From contig JACPYL010000010.1 of assembly GCA_016196065.1 (NCBI GenBank), positions 124,001 through 188,000 of the forward strand: a stretch of 64,000 nt of DNA. Direction: 5' to 3'. This document shows, in pieces, positions 27,462-36,610 of this stretch. This DNA comes from Acidobacteriota bacterium. GTDB lineage: Bacteria > Acidobacteriota > Terriglobia > Terriglobales > Acidobacteriaceae. Numbering within the stretch: the first letter of the stretch is position 1; each line of letters starts with the position of its first letter. The notes beneath the pieces are model-generated. The model saw only the letters and a list, made by a program, of their open reading frames with translations, had not been told where the DNA came from and did no database searches. The translations under genes and the position numbers were made by a program.

Positions 27462-28649
27462 ATGAAGCCCTTATCATCCCGACTCAATGTACTCACCGGC
27501 GAAGGAGCCCTCTCGGTCTACCTCGCTGCCAAGGAACTCGAGCGCCAGGGCCGTTCCATCATCCATCTCGAACTCGGCGAACCCGACTTCCATCCCGCTG
27601 AGCCCGTAATTGCTGCTCTCGAAAAAGCAGTGCGCGACGGCAAGGACCGTTACTGTCCGATGGCTGGCTTGCCGGCCCTCAAGGAAGAAATTGCCACCTA
27701 TCTCCACCGCACTCGCAGCATCAGCGTATCGCCGGAGAACGTCGTCGTCGCCCCCGGCTGCAAACTTTCTCTCTTCTTCGCGCTGATGACGATCCTTGAG
27801 CCGGGCGACGAAGTTCTCTGGCCCGACCCCGGCTTTCCGGGATACGCGTCCATTACCCGCGGCTTCGAAAGCATCCCTGTCTCGTTCGGCATCGAGGAGA
27901 AGAACAATCTCCAGCCCGATCCCGATGAAATCGCCGCGAAGATTACGCCTCGAACCAAGGCGATCATCCTGAACTCGCCGTGCAATCCGACGGGTTCCGT
28001 TTACTCGGACGCCGTCCAGCGCCGCATCGCGGAACTGGCCGTGCAGCACGATCTATATGTAATCTCCGACGAAATCTACGCGCGCATCATTTACGGCCAG
28101 AAATACCATTCCATGCTGAGTTATCCCGGAATGCACGAGCGCACCATGATCATCGACGGCTTCTCGAAGAGCTTTGCGATGACGGGATGGCGCCTGGGAT
28201 ACACCATCGCGCCGCCTGCACTCGTGCCGCATCTGGTGATGCTTGCGATCAATAGTTACACCTGTACCGCCGAGTTCACGCAATATGCAGCTATTGAAGC
28301 CTTGCGCGATTCGACCGGTGCCACGCCGCGCATGGTCGGCGAATTCCAGAAGCGCCGCGATCAGTTCATTGCGGACTTGAACCGTGTTCCCGGCTTCCGA
28401 TGCATCCCGCCCGAGGGAGCGTTCTACGCGTGGGTGAACATTGAAGAAACCGGGACCACCGCCGAAGAAGTCTGCCGTATCATGCTCGAAGATGCGGGCG
28501 TAGCCGGCATTCCCGGCGCGGCCTTCGGCGACATGGGGAAGAATTTCGTCCGCTTCTCCTTCGCATCCTCGCCGGCGATCTTGAAAGAAGCCGTCGAGCG
28601 CATTCACAAAGCAGCAGCCGTTTGGCAATCAGTGGTGGCCACAAAGTAG
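27462..28649 (+). CDS. Class I/II pyridoxal-phosphate aminotransferase (aspartate-aminotransferase-like)
   Basis: A 395-residue fold-type I aminotransferase. Signatures are HLELGEPDFHPA near the N-terminus, YCPMAGLPALKEEIA, NSPCNPTGSVYSD (Asn and Pro contacts), the PLP Lys in IIDGFSKSFAMTGWRLGY near residue 236, and the substrate-carboxylate Arg in KNFVRFSFA at the end. It belongs to the broad AspC/AatA group, so the amino acid substrate cannot be set from sequence. ATG 27462 is used; one three codons upstream is possible. The neighbouring genes also concern amino-acid metabolism, but a repeat separates it from the next gene. Confidence 0.85.
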   Translation: MKPLSSRLNVLTGEGALSVYLAAKELERQGRSIIHLELGEPDFHPAEPVIAALEKAVRDGKDRYCPMAGLPALKEEIATYLHRTRSISVSPENVVVAPGCKLSLFFALMTILEPGDEVLWPDPGFPGYASITRGFESIPVSFGIEEKNNLQPDPDEIAAKITPRTKAIILNSPCNPTGSVYSDAVQRRIAELAVQHDLYVISDEIYARIIYGQKYHSMLSYPGMHERTMIIDGFSKSFAMTGWRLGYTIAPPALVPHLVMLAINSYTCTAEFTQYAAIEALRDSTGATPRMVGEFQKRRDQFIADLNRVPGFRCIPPEGAFYAWVNIEETGTTAEEVCRIMLEDAGVAGIPGAAFGDMGKNFVRFSFASSPAILKEAVERIHKAAAVWQSVVATK

Positions 28650-28666
28650 AGCCGCCTTTGGGTGGC

Positions 28667-28717
28667 GCAGTGCTTCAGCGCTGCGATCGAGCCAGGAAAT
28701 GATGAGGGCTTCAGCCC
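28667..28717. repeat. Pair of TTCA-loop hairpin repeats
   Basis: Two short hairpins share a TTCA loop: GCAGTGC-ttca-GCGCTGC (28667-28684, one G-U pair) and GGGC-ttca-GCCC (28706-28717). Similar hairpins occur at 43681, 46493 and 46533. Confidence 0.6.
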
Positions 28718-28746
28718 CTGAGGGTCTGAGCTCTGGAGCGACACAA

Positions 28747-30072
28747 ATGAAATCCCTTTGGGTCTTGTTCTTTTGCTTTGCGACTCTCCCTGCCTTTGCC
28801 CAGGCACGCCCCTACCCGGGCGCTGACCTTCCGCAGCTTTACCAACATTATCTGGACATCGTGAATAACATCCCGGCGTTTGACCATCACGCCCATCCCG
28901 GCTTCGCCGACGATCCCGATGTCGACGCCATGGCCGCGCCTCCGGGCAGCTCCGCGTTCCGTGAGCGCGATACCAATCCGGAACTGGTCGCTGCCGCCCG
29001 AGCGCTCTGGGGTTATCCGTATTCTGATTTTTCAGCCGAGCATGCCAAGTGGCTCGTCCAGAAAAAGGCCGAGATCAAGAAGCAGTATCCCGGCACCGCT
29101 TACTTCAACATGCTGCTCGACAAGATGAATTTCGATCGCGGCGTTGCCAACCGCGCCATGATGCCGGATTACCTCGACGCCAAACGGTTCCCGTGGGTTT
29201 TCTTCTCCGACGCCTTCATGTGGCCGTTCGACAACGCGCAGCAGACGGCCCGTAACGGCGATCAACAGGTGTACATTCCGCTGCAGGAAAAGATGCTGAA
29301 GCGCTGGATGCAGCAGGAAAAAGTGAGCGCCCTTCCCGCCGGCTTCGCCGACTACCTGAAGTTCATCACCCAGACTCTCGAAGACAATCAGAAAAACAAG
29401 AACGCAATCGCGATGAAGTTTGAAGTTGCCTACTTTCGGACTCTGCATTTCAACGATCCGCCGCGCGATGAGGCTGAAGCCATCTATAAGAAGTACGCCA
29501 AAGGTGGGGTTCCCACCGAACCCGAGTACCGCACGTTTCAGGACTACATCTTCCGCTACCTGATCACCGAAGGCGGACGCCTGAAGTTGCCGGTGCACAT
29601 CCACTCCGCGGTCGGCATCGGAGACTACTTCAACATCTCCGAGAGCAACATCATGCAACTCGAGAACATTCTGCGAGATCCGCGCTACTCGGCAACCACG
29701 TTCGTGATGATTCACGGTGGATACCCGCTCGAGCGCGAAGCCATCTGGCTGGCGTCGATGAAGAACGTGTACATGGATTCCTCCATTCAGGAAATCATCA
29801 TGTACCCAGCCGCGTTCAAGAATTCCCTCCGGCAATGGCTTGAGACGTTCCCCGACAAGATCACGTTCGGCACGGACTGCTTCCCCTACAACGATGTTCT
29901 CGGATCGGAAGAGAGCTACTGGCTTGGAAATGTCTCCACGCGCCAGTCGTTGGCAGCCGCGCTTGCCGAAATGGTTTCCTCCGGCGAAATCACGGACGCT
30001 AAAGCCATCGAGATGGCGCATGCCTATCTTCACGACACCGCGGTTAGCCTGTATCCTTCATTGAGCCACTGA
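28747..30072 (+). CDS. Secreted amidohydrolase-superfamily metalloenzyme
   Basis: About 441 residues. A signal peptide (MKSLWVLFFCFATLPAFAQA) precedes a TIM-barrel of the amidohydrolase_2 type. Metal ligands are visible as His-x-His in FDHHAHPGF, a His in HIHSAVG, a His in MIHGGYP and the Asp in FGTDCFPY. These enzymes hydrolyse or decarboxylate carbon-nitrogen or carboxylate substrates; the specific reaction is not evident. Predicted location is the periplasm. The start at 28747 gives the signal peptide, while upstream in-frame codons fall in the repeat region. It is followed after one base by the cupin gene, so the two are probably coupled. Confidence 0.78.
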   Translation: MKSLWVLFFCFATLPAFAQARPYPGADLPQLYQHYLDIVNNIPAFDHHAHPGFADDPDVDAMAAPPGSSAFRERDTNPELVAAARALWGYPYSDFSAEHAKWLVQKKAEIKKQYPGTAYFNMLLDKMNFDRGVANRAMMPDYLDAKRFPWVFFSDAFMWPFDNAQQTARNGDQQVYIPLQEKMLKRWMQQEKVSALPAGFADYLKFITQTLEDNQKNKNAIAMKFEVAYFRTLHFNDPPRDEAEAIYKKYAKGGVPTEPEYRTFQDYIFRYLITEGGRLKLPVHIHSAVGIGDYFNISESNIMQLENILRDPRYSATTFVMIHGGYPLEREAIWLASMKNVYMDSSIQEIIMYPAAFKNSLRQWLETFPDKITFGTDCFPYNDVLGSEESYWLGNVSTRQSLAAALAEMVSSGEITDAKAIEMAHAYLHDTAVSLYPSLSH

Positions 30073-30073
30073 C

Positions 30074-30550
30074 ATGAAAAAGACGAAATCGAAGAAGCGT
30101 GCCAGCAAAAAATCTGCCGTCAAGGCCTCGAAAAGAAGAGCGACGAGCCCAGCGAGTAAAGTAGCGCTCAAAGGCACCGTCTCAAAAGCCAGGCGGAAAG
30201 CCGAGTTACGCCACGTTCCGTGGAACTCAGTGGCCGTGGAAGCGCTGAATCCTCTGCTGGGGCGTCATTTCATTGTCGGGCAGAATGTCATGTTGGCGCG
30301 TGTGTTGCTGAAGAAAGGCTGCATCGTGCCGGAACATAGCCATCCCAACGAGCAGCTCACGTTCATTGCCGAGGGCGCACTCAAGTTCTGGATCGACGGC
30401 AAAATCATCGTCGTCAATGCCGGCGAAGTGCTGACCATTCCACCGAACATGCCTCACAAAGCGGAAGCGCTCGAAGACACCGTTGACTTCGATGTCTTCA
30501 ATCCGCCCCGTGCCGACTGGATGAGCGGAACGGATGTGTACCTGCGGTAG
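30074..30550 (+). CDS. Cupin protein with lysine-rich N-terminal tail
   Basis: A 158-residue protein with two parts. Residues 1-45 are a Lys/Arg/Ser/Ala-rich tail that looks disordered and DNA- or RNA-binding. Residues about 50-158 form a single cupin barrel with metal-binding motif 1 in CIVPEHSHPNEQLTFIAEG (two His, Glu) and motif 2 in GEVLTIPPNMPHKAE. No signal peptide is seen. Cupins of this size range from sugar isomerases to regulatory proteins, so no reaction is assigned. The ATG begins one base after the stop of the amidohydrolase gene, pointing to cotranslation and a linked role. Confidence 0.78.
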   Translation: MKKTKSKKRASKKSAVKASKRRATSPASKVALKGTVSKARRKAELRHVPWNSVAVEALNPLLGRHFIVGQNVMLARVLLKKGCIVPEHSHPNEQLTFIAEGALKFWIDGKIIVVNAGEVLTIPPNMPHKAEALEDTVDFDVFNPPRADWMSGTDVYLR

Positions 30551-30568
30551 ACCGTCTTCGCGCCACCG

Positions 30569-31921
30569 ATGCCAACAATGTCTTTGACTTCCGTCATCAC
30601 GGCCTCAGTTCTTCGCTGCATCGGTTGCGGCGCGACTCCCGCGTCCGCCGCGCAGGATTTCCGCTGCACGAGCTGTGGCGATCTCCTCGAATTCGTATTT
30701 CTTGACCGCAGTCACGATCCCCAGGCCTTGAAGTCCCTCTGGGCCAATCGCAAGACTATCCTCAAACCCCTTGACCAGAGCGGCGTGTGGCGTTTTCGCG
30801 AACTCTTGCCTGGCATTGCGGAGGAGCACGCGATCACTTTGCGCGAAGGCAACACGCCGCTTTACGACCTGCCGCGCTGCGCTCGTATTGCCGGTCTCGA
30901 TGCGCTTCAGGCCAAGCATCAAGGCATGAATCCCACCGCATCCTTCAAGGACACGGGTATGACCTTTGCAGCGTCGTCCGCGAAGGCAAGTGGATTTAGT
31001 TGGGTAGCCTGCGCGTCCACGGGAAATACATCGGCCTCAATGGCGGCTTATGCCGCTCGTGGCAACATGCACAGCCTGGTGCTGATTCCCGAAGGGAAGA
31101 TTTCATGGGGCAAGCTCTCGCAGTCTCTCGACTACGGAGCGCTCACCTGCCAGCTCCGCACCGATTTCGACGGCTGCGTGCAGATCCTCAACGAACTGGT
31201 GCGACGTAAGCCTGTCTATCTTTTGAATTCAGTCAATCCGTATCGCATTGAAGGACAGAAGACGGCCGCCATCGAACTGATGGAACAGCTGGAATGGGAA
31301 CCGCCCGATCACATCATTGTTCCCGGCGGAAATTTGGGAAACAGTTCGGCGATCGGCAAGGCGCTGCTCGAAATGCGCGATCTGAAACTCATATCGCGGC
31401 TGCCGAAACTTTCTATCATCCAGGCGCAGGGCGCGAACCCCTTCTACCGCAGCGTAAGAGAATTGGGCGGTACGAAGATCGAGCCTATGACCGCCGACAC
31501 GCAAGCCACCGCCATTCGCATCGGCAACCCCGCTTCGTGGAAAAAGGCGCTGCGCGTTCTCCGCGAGACCGGTGGGGAAGTTGAGCAGGTAACCGAAGTA
31601 GAAATCGCCGAAGCCAAAGCTGAAATTGGCGCCGATGGAATTGGCTGCGAACCTGCTTCTGCCGTTACTCTGGCCGGACTGAAAAAACTGACGAAGGCGG
31701 GCTTTGTGAAGAGGAACGATCGCGTCGTCCTGATCCTGACCGGGCACCTGCTCAAAGACCCCGATTTCACCATTAAGTTCCATCGTGGCGACCTGTTTGC
31801 GGGAACGCCTGACCAGCAGCCAACTCCGTACTCCAGCCCTTTGCAGCGGGCTCCGATTGTCCTCGATGCCGATCTAAGGGCCGTCGTTGGCGCCCTTGAA
31901 GCAGCTGAGAGAAAGTCGTAG
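30569..31921 (+). CDS. thrC: Threonine synthase
   Basis: A 450-residue PLP enzyme that converts O-phosphohomoserine to threonine. It begins with a zinc-ribbon-like region (Cys17, Cys20, Cys33, Cys36) found in many bacterial and archaeal ThrC proteins. LREGNTPLYDLPR is followed by the PLP Lys127 in NPTASFKDTGM and the cofactor-phosphate loop VPGGNLGNSSAIGKAL. It is directly followed (85-base gap) by homoserine kinase, the preceding step, which supports the assignment over other fold-type II enzymes. A second Met three codons in is an alternative start. Confidence 0.9.
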   Translation: MPTMSLTSVITASVLRCIGCGATPASAAQDFRCTSCGDLLEFVFLDRSHDPQALKSLWANRKTILKPLDQSGVWRFRELLPGIAEEHAITLREGNTPLYDLPRCARIAGLDALQAKHQGMNPTASFKDTGMTFAASSAKASGFSWVACASTGNTSASMAAYAARGNMHSLVLIPEGKISWGKLSQSLDYGALTCQLRTDFDGCVQILNELVRRKPVYLLNSVNPYRIEGQKTAAIELMEQLEWEPPDHIIVPGGNLGNSSAIGKALLEMRDLKLISRLPKLSIIQAQGANPFYRSVRELGGTKIEPMTADTQATAIRIGNPASWKKALRVLRETGGEVEQVTEVEIAEAKAEIGADGIGCEPASAVTLAGLKKLTKAGFVKRNDRVVLILTGHLLKDPDFTIKFHRGDLFAGTPDQQPTPYSSPLQRAPIVLDADLRAVVGALEAAERKS

Positions 31922-32006
31922 CAGTTCCGCTCGAAAACGTGTATAAGACTCGGTTTCACTTCCTTTAGATTGATTTGGGGTCTATCCCCTGAGGTTGTGC
32001 CTCTAA

Positions 32007-32963
32007 ATGCCTTCGCGTCCCGCATCTTCGGACCGTTCCATCCGCCTGGCTCTGCCGGCGACCTCGGCCAACCTGGGTCCGGCTTTCGACAGTGCCGCCC
32101 TGGCCATGGACTTCTATCTGCGCCTGCACGCCGAGCGCGCTCCCGATTTCTTTATCACCGCTGAAGGCCGCGACGCCCATATCTGCCGCCGGATGGAAGA
32201 TCACCTGGTCCTCACGACCTACCGCGAGGTCCTCGAATCCGAGAACCGCAAGGTGGTTCCTCTCAGCATTCATATTGAAAACGAAATTCCGATCGGCAAG
32301 GGTTGCGGCTCCTCAGCATGCGCCCGCCTGGCCGGCATCGCGCTCGCCGTGCACTACGGACATCTTCGCTGGAAGGCCGATCGTATCGTGGGCGAAGCGT
32401 CCATGCGCGAGCACCATCCGGACAATGCATCCGCTTGTTGGATGGGCGGGATCACCGTTGCTCGCATGGCCAACCAAGTACAAGCGCAGATCGTTGAAGT
32501 GAAACCGAAAGGGAAGTGGCCACTACTGCTAGCCATTCCTGAAGCGCCGCTTTCCACCGAGCAGGCGCGGCGCGCCTTGCCATTTCAGTATTCCCGCGCC
32601 GATGCTGTCACCAACATTCAGAATTCGATGTTGCTGCTTGCATCGTTTGTTTACGACCGCCCCGATCTTCTGCCGTCGGCGCTCGAAGACCGCATCCACC
32701 AGCCTTATCGAGCACCGCTCTGTCCCTTGTTGCCCGCGATCAAGGAGTTAACTGGCGAATCCGGCATCCTGGGAGCGGCCCTCAGCGGTGCGGGACCATC
32801 GGTGCTGGTGTTTCTGGATGCGAAGGCAAATCCCAAGCGAGTCAAGCAACGGATCGCGGCTCACCTGGCGAAACGCCGTCTCCCGGCCGAACTCCTGCTC
32901 ACCCAGATTGCGACGCATGGCGGTCGCGATGGCGTCGACTGGAAGAAGAAGCACGGATCGTAG
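32007..32963 (+). CDS. thrB: Homoserine kinase (GHMP family)
   Basis: A 318-residue GHMP kinase that phosphorylates homoserine for threonine synthesis. It has the N-terminal LALPATSANLGPAFD (about 14-28), the phosphate-binding loop PIGKGCGSSACARLAG (PxxxGLGSSAA type, here with Cys) and the C-terminal GAALSGAGPSVLVFL. It sits just after thrC on the same strand. No homoserine dehydrogenase or aspartokinase gene is in the window. A minus-strand terminator follows in the short gap to the convergent DinB gene. Confidence 0.9.
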   Translation: MPSRPASSDRSIRLALPATSANLGPAFDSAALAMDFYLRLHAERAPDFFITAEGRDAHICRRMEDHLVLTTYREVLESENRKVVPLSIHIENEIPIGKGCGSSACARLAGIALAVHYGHLRWKADRIVGEASMREHHPDNASACWMGGITVARMANQVQAQIVEVKPKGKWPLLLAIPEAPLSTEQARRALPFQYSRADAVTNIQNSMLLLASFVYDRPDLLPSALEDRIHQPYRAPLCPLLPAIKELTGESGILGAALSGAGPSVLVFLDAKANPKRVKQRIAAHLAKRRLPAELLLTQIATHGGRDGVDWKKKHGS

Positions 32964-32969
32964 TAGACG

Positions 32970-33021
32970 AAAAAATCCCCGCGTCGCTGAAAACCATTTT
33001 GGGTTCCTCAGTCGCGCGGGG
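32970..33021 (-). terminator. Terminator of the secreted DinB gene
   Basis: CCCCGCG (32977-32983) pairs with CGCGGGG (33015-33021), with a further CTGA/TCAG pairing inside. On the minus strand the hairpin is followed by ATTTTTT. It may also hinder thrB read-through, but there is no T run on the plus strand. Confidence 0.65.
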
Positions 33022-33052
33022 CGTTGATTGGTCTCAGACGATCAGATGAACC

Positions 33053-33607
33053 CTACCGGCTCGCGGGTGGAACAACCCCGTTCATCCGCAGATAGACGAC
33101 CATCTGTCCATAGTGATCGAAACCGTGCCAGGCAAATACCGTGCCCATGCCCAGCCGAGTCGCTGTGCCTTCGCCGAACGGATTCTTGATCGGCCCGAGC
33201 GCGTTGGCTTCGTTGATTGAGGCCACAGCCTTGTGCGCGTAGGCGAATGAGTCCTTCAGGAACTTTACGATGTCAGCCTTTGACTTCACGCTGTCTGGGC
33301 CACTTTCTCCGCCTAGTTCGACGGGCGGCTTCTCGCCCAAAATCGATGCGCCTACGATGTAGTTCACGGCAGCGATATGTTTGGCCTGTTCTCCAAAGGT
33401 GCGTACTTTCTTGAATTCGCCGCCGGTTGGCGCGAATCCGAACTTGTCTTCCGGCATCGCCTCCACAGCCGGAACAAGTTCGCTCTCAATGGTCTTGACC
33501 GTGCCGTCGAGCACGCTCGTGGTCGTCTTCTTTTCATCGGCAGCCTGTGCCAGCGCTAAACCGCAAAACACGAACATTGCTGCCAACATCAATGCAATCT
33601 TCTTCAT
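33053..33607 (-). CDS. Secreted DinB-family protein
   Basis: A 184-residue protein. A signal peptide (MKKIALMLAAMFVFCGLALAQAA) is followed by a DinB-type four-helix bundle with the metal-binding histidines in QAKHIAAVNY, AYAHKAV and WHGFDHYGQMV. The family binds a divalent metal but has mostly unknown reactions; exported members are common in Acidobacteria. GGGAGG lies just before the ATG at 33607, which settles the start against one ten codons upstream. It has its own terminator downstream. Confidence 0.82.
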   Translation of the reverse strand: MKKIALMLAAMFVFCGLALAQAADEKKTTTSVLDGTVKTIESELVPAVEAMPEDKFGFAPTGGEFKKVRTFGEQAKHIAAVNYIVGASILGEKPPVELGGESGPDSVKSKADIVKFLKDSFAYAHKAVASINEANALGPIKNPFGEGTATRLGMGTVFAWHGFDHYGQMVVYLRMNGVVPPASR

Positions 33608-33666
33608 GTCGCCTCCCGAGCAATTTGTGGATCGCAAACTAGAAAAATTCTTTGTGGGAATTGGAT

Positions 33667-34938
33667 TCAGTCACGTACGACGGCAGGAGACATTTCCAGT
33701 TCAGTCGCTGTGATTCGATGCCCGCGCAGTGCCAGCACTCCGCACGCCAACACGCCGGCAGCTACCGTTAGGGCATTCGCGATTCCGATCTGTTTCGCCA
33801 GCGCTCCCCACAGCGTTGCGCCGATTGCCATCCCACCCTGCAGTACAAGAAGGTATAACGAGAGTGCCCTCGCCCGCAAATATGACGGACACATGGTTTG
33901 CGCGGCAACATTCAAACACGCCAGAATTCCAATCCATGCGCCGCCTGCGATCAGCATCACGACACAGAGCAGCGCAAAAGTCTGGGCACGTCCCGATGCC
34001 ACTGTCATGCCCGCGAAAATCATGATCGCCACCACCACCACTCCATCGACAGAGAGTCTTTCTCTCAATCGGGGCAAGGCCGCTGCTCCGATCAGAGCGC
34101 CTAACCCAAAGCAGGCGAGCAACACACCGTATCCGCGCGCTCCAAAAGGCTTGGCGATGATCGGCATCAGGGCCAGCATCGAAGCCGCCGCCACGCTGAA
34201 CGTGCCCGTGCGTAGCAGCACCGATTTCGCCAGGGAACTGCCGCGAACGTAGGTGAAACCGTCACCGACCGCCGCCCATACTCGGCGTCGCGCGAGCGAA
34301 GTCTCGATCGGCCTTCTCCAGCGATAGAGAAAAATGATGACCCCAAAAAAAGAGGCCGCATTCAACAAGAATGTCGTCCCGCTTCCCAGTGCGCCGACCA
34401 CGATCCCGCCGATCGCCGGCCCAACCGCACGCGCCACGTTGAAGCCTGCCGAGTTCAGCGCCACCGCGGAGGCGTGCTGCTCGCGAGGCACCAACTCCGG
34501 TGTAATCGCCTGCCACGCCGGATCGTTCATCACTGAGCCCAGGCCGAGCAGGAACGTAAACAGGATAAGCACCCATGGGCCAACACAACTGGTGAGCGTC
34601 AGAATGCCTAGCGTTGCCGATGCCAGGACCATCCATCCCTGCGTGACCAGCAAGAATTTTCGCCTGTCTACCATGTCGGCAAGTGCGCCCGCAGGCAGAA
34701 TGACCAGGAACACCGGAAGCGCTCCCGCAGCTTGTACCAGTCCGACCATCAACGGGTCGGTTGTCATCTGCGTCATCAACCAGCCCGCACCGACGTTGTG
34801 CATCCACGTGCCCGTGTAGGAGACGACCGAGGCGATCCACAGCGATCGGAAAAGAGCTTCGCCAAGCGGCGCCCAGGGCGAAGCGTTTCCGCGTACCGCC
34901 TCCTGCTCCGCCATCGGCATCTTGATCATCTCAGCCAT
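33667..34938 (-). CDS. MFS exporter (EntS/MFS_3 type)
   Basis: A 423-residue inner-membrane protein with about twelve predicted spans. The N-terminus reads ALFRSLWIASVVSYTGTWMHNVGAGWLM, and the loop after span 2 is GALADMVDRRKFLL. Both are typical of the MFS_3 family that includes the enterobactin exporter EntS and multidrug efflux proteins. No siderophore genes are adjacent and the substrate is unknown. A hairpin repeat lies between it and the upstream permease gene. Confidence 0.82.
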   Translation of the reverse strand: MAEMIKMPMAEQEAVRGNASPWAPLGEALFRSLWIASVVSYTGTWMHNVGAGWLMTQMTTDPLMVGLVQAAGALPVFLVILPAGALADMVDRRKFLLVTQGWMVLASATLGILTLTSCVGPWVLILFTFLLGLGSVMNDPAWQAITPELVPREQHASAVALNSAGFNVARAVGPAIGGIVVGALGSGTTFLLNAASFFGVIIFLYRWRRPIETSLARRRVWAAVGDGFTYVRGSSLAKSVLLRTGTFSVAAASMLALMPIIAKPFGARGYGVLLACFGLGALIGAAALPRLRERLSVDGVVVVAIMIFAGMTVASGRAQTFALLCVVMLIAGGAWIGILACLNVAAQTMCPSYLRARALSLYLLVLQGGMAIGATLWGALAKQIGIANALTVAAGVLACGVLALRGHRITATELEMSPAVVRD

Positions 34939-34954
34939 AAAAAGGACGTCGTTC

Positions 34955-34999
34955 GCTATCCGTCGTTCGCGCTTCGCTGCTAAGCGAAGGACGAATAGC
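34955..34999. repeat. Intergenic inverted repeat
   Basis: GCTATCCGTCGTTCGC and GCGAAGGACGAATAGC are inverted copies (14 of 16), with a short spacer that can itself pair. It lies in the 74-base gap between two minus-strand genes. Confidence 0.6.
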
Positions 35000-35012
35000 C
35001 AACGACGAGCGC

Positions 35013-35027
35013 CTAACCACTAACCAC
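35013..35027 (-). repeat. TTAGTGGT octamer repeat, copy 1
   Basis: Almost two units of the octamer TTAGTGGT are read on the minus strand. They encode the last residues (V-V-S-G) and the TAG stop of the permease gene. Confidence 0.6.
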
Positions 35028-36491
35028 CGCCCCACCAAACGGCCATTCCCTGCGCCGCAATGCTCGTACGCAATAAATGACCAATCCCACTACCAGGATC
35101 ACAACAGCGTATCGAATCTCGCGTCCAAAATCCCGGCGCGAAAACAAAATAAAAATAAAGCTGCAAGCCGCCACCAGCGCGGGCACCGGATATAGCCACA
35201 TCCGGAACGGGCGCGGCATGTCTGGTTGCCGAATCCGCAATACGATGACGCCGATACTCTGCACCAGGAACTGCAGCAGAATCCGGATCACCACCAGTGC
35301 CGCGATCAAGTCCGCGAGCCGCAGGAAACAAAAGAGTGCCGCCACTCCTGCCAGGGCCAGCAAGGAAACGTAGGGAAACTTGTGCTCTGGATGAACTTTC
35401 GCAAATGCCTTGAAGTAATTTCCATCCACCGCTGCTGCATAAGGGACGCGAGAATATCCCAACATCAGGGAGAAGACGGAGGCGAAGGCCGTCCACATGA
35501 TCAGCGCCGAGACTATGGCGGCTGCCCCTTGCCCGTAGGTCCGCTGCATGAAGGTCGAGACCACGTAGAGCTTGCTGTTGGAAGCCCCCGACTGCGCCAT
35601 CTCGCGCCAGGGCACCACGCCCAGGATGCTGATGTTCATGACTACATATAGACAGGCCACCGCGATAATGGATAGCAATAACGCCCGCGGAATGTTTTTG
35701 CCTGGCTCTTTAATCTCATCTCCCAGAAAACAGACGTTGTAGTAGCCCCAGTAGTCATAGGCCGCGATCAGCATCACGCCGCCCAGTCCATCAAAGAAAT
35801 CCTTGGAGAACGTAAACGCTCCCGGTGGAAAATCAAAAGCCTGCCGTGCATTGAAGTGAGTTAGGCCGACAAAAATGATCCACGCAATCGTCCCCATCAC
35901 GCCGACCCAGAGCACTTTCGAGATCCGCCCAATGACCGTAATCCGCCGGTACAGCAGGAATGCTGTAAACAGGCAAGCGCCGATCGCAACCAGTGTGGCC
36001 GGCATGGCCACCCAGCTGAGTTGAAACTTTCCCAGTAACGGCATGTCGAGACTGAATGTCCGCTGGGCCCAAACCTTCTCCAGGCCCGGCCAGAAGAATG
36101 CCGCATACTGGGACAGCCCCACGCATCCGGAAGCAATCGAAAGCGGCGCGCTAAACGAAATCTGCCAGATGAATAGAAAGGAAATCAGCCGCCCTAGTTT
36201 CTGTGGCCCGTAGATTTCTTTCAGATAACGGTACGATCCGCCCGATCCCGGCATCGCCGCCCCCAGTTCGGCCCACACCAATCCATCGCAGATTGCCAGC
36301 CCCGCACCCAGAATCCAGCCGATCATGGCTTGTGGCCCGCCCATGGCAGTGACGACAAGCGGGATCGTAATGAACGGCCCCACGCCGATCATGTCGATCA
36401 TGTTCAGCGCAGTCGCCGACCCCAGACCAATGCCGCGCACGAGCGGCGTTCCGTTTCCCGGCGTGCTAGCGGAGGAAGGAGTCGTAGTCAT
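35013..36491 (-). CDS. APC-superfamily amino acid permease
   Basis: A 492-residue inner-membrane transporter with about twelve spans. The first span carries the unwound substrate-site motif (IGLGSATALNMIDMIGVGPFITIP). E-L-G-A-A-M-P-G-S-G-G-S-Y-R-Y-L is the conserved APC loop, followed by YGPQKLGRL. It is predicted to be a proton-coupled amino acid or polyamine transporter; the substrate is not clear. The C-terminus is encoded by an octamer repeat. The upstream region carries a half copy of the palindromic element, and no promoter could be picked out there. Confidence 0.85.
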   Translation of the reverse strand: MTTTPSSASTPGNGTPLVRGIGLGSATALNMIDMIGVGPFITIPLVVTAMGGPQAMIGWILGAGLAICDGLVWAELGAAMPGSGGSYRYLKEIYGPQKLGRLISFLFIWQISFSAPLSIASGCVGLSQYAAFFWPGLEKVWAQRTFSLDMPLLGKFQLSWVAMPATLVAIGACLFTAFLLYRRITVIGRISKVLWVGVMGTIAWIIFVGLTHFNARQAFDFPPGAFTFSKDFFDGLGGVMLIAAYDYWGYYNVCFLGDEIKEPGKNIPRALLLSIIAVACLYVVMNISILGVVPWREMAQSGASNSKLYVVSTFMQRTYGQGAAAIVSALIMWTAFASVFSLMLGYSRVPYAAAVDGNYFKAFAKVHPEHKFPYVSLLALAGVAALFCFLRLADLIAALVVIRILLQFLVQSIGVIVLRIRQPDMPRPFRMWLYPVPALVAACSFIFILFSRRDFGREIRYAVVILVVGLVIYCVRALRRREWPFGGAVVSG

Positions 36492-36499
36492 CTTTCGGA

Positions 36500-36568
36500 A
36501 TTGTCATTCTGAAGAACTTGTCATCCTGAGCGCAGCAAAGGATCTGATTTCCCATGCAGCGCCCATCA
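36500..36568. repeat. Half copy of the GTCATCCTGAGC palindromic element
   Basis: AACTTGTCATCCTGAGC, AAAGGATCTG and TTTCC-x-TGCAGC follow in the same order as in the left arm of the 107-bp element at 20802-20908. The right arm is absent. It lies just upstream of the permease start. Confidence 0.55.
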
Positions 36569-36582
36569 GCGTAGGAGCGAAT

Positions 36583-36606
36583 CACTAACCACTAACCACT
36601 AACCAC
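36583..36606 (-). repeat. TTAGTGGT octamer repeat, copy 2
   Basis: Three perfect tandem units of TTAGTGGT (minus strand) end a few bases from the stop codon of the PIG-L gene at 36611. Confidence 0.7.
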
Positions 36607-36610
36607 GTTT

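Noticed and set aside
34955-36606. Short repeats considered as a CRISPR array
   Set aside because: There are no regularly spaced direct repeats of 24-40 bases with unique spacers, and no cas genes are in the window.
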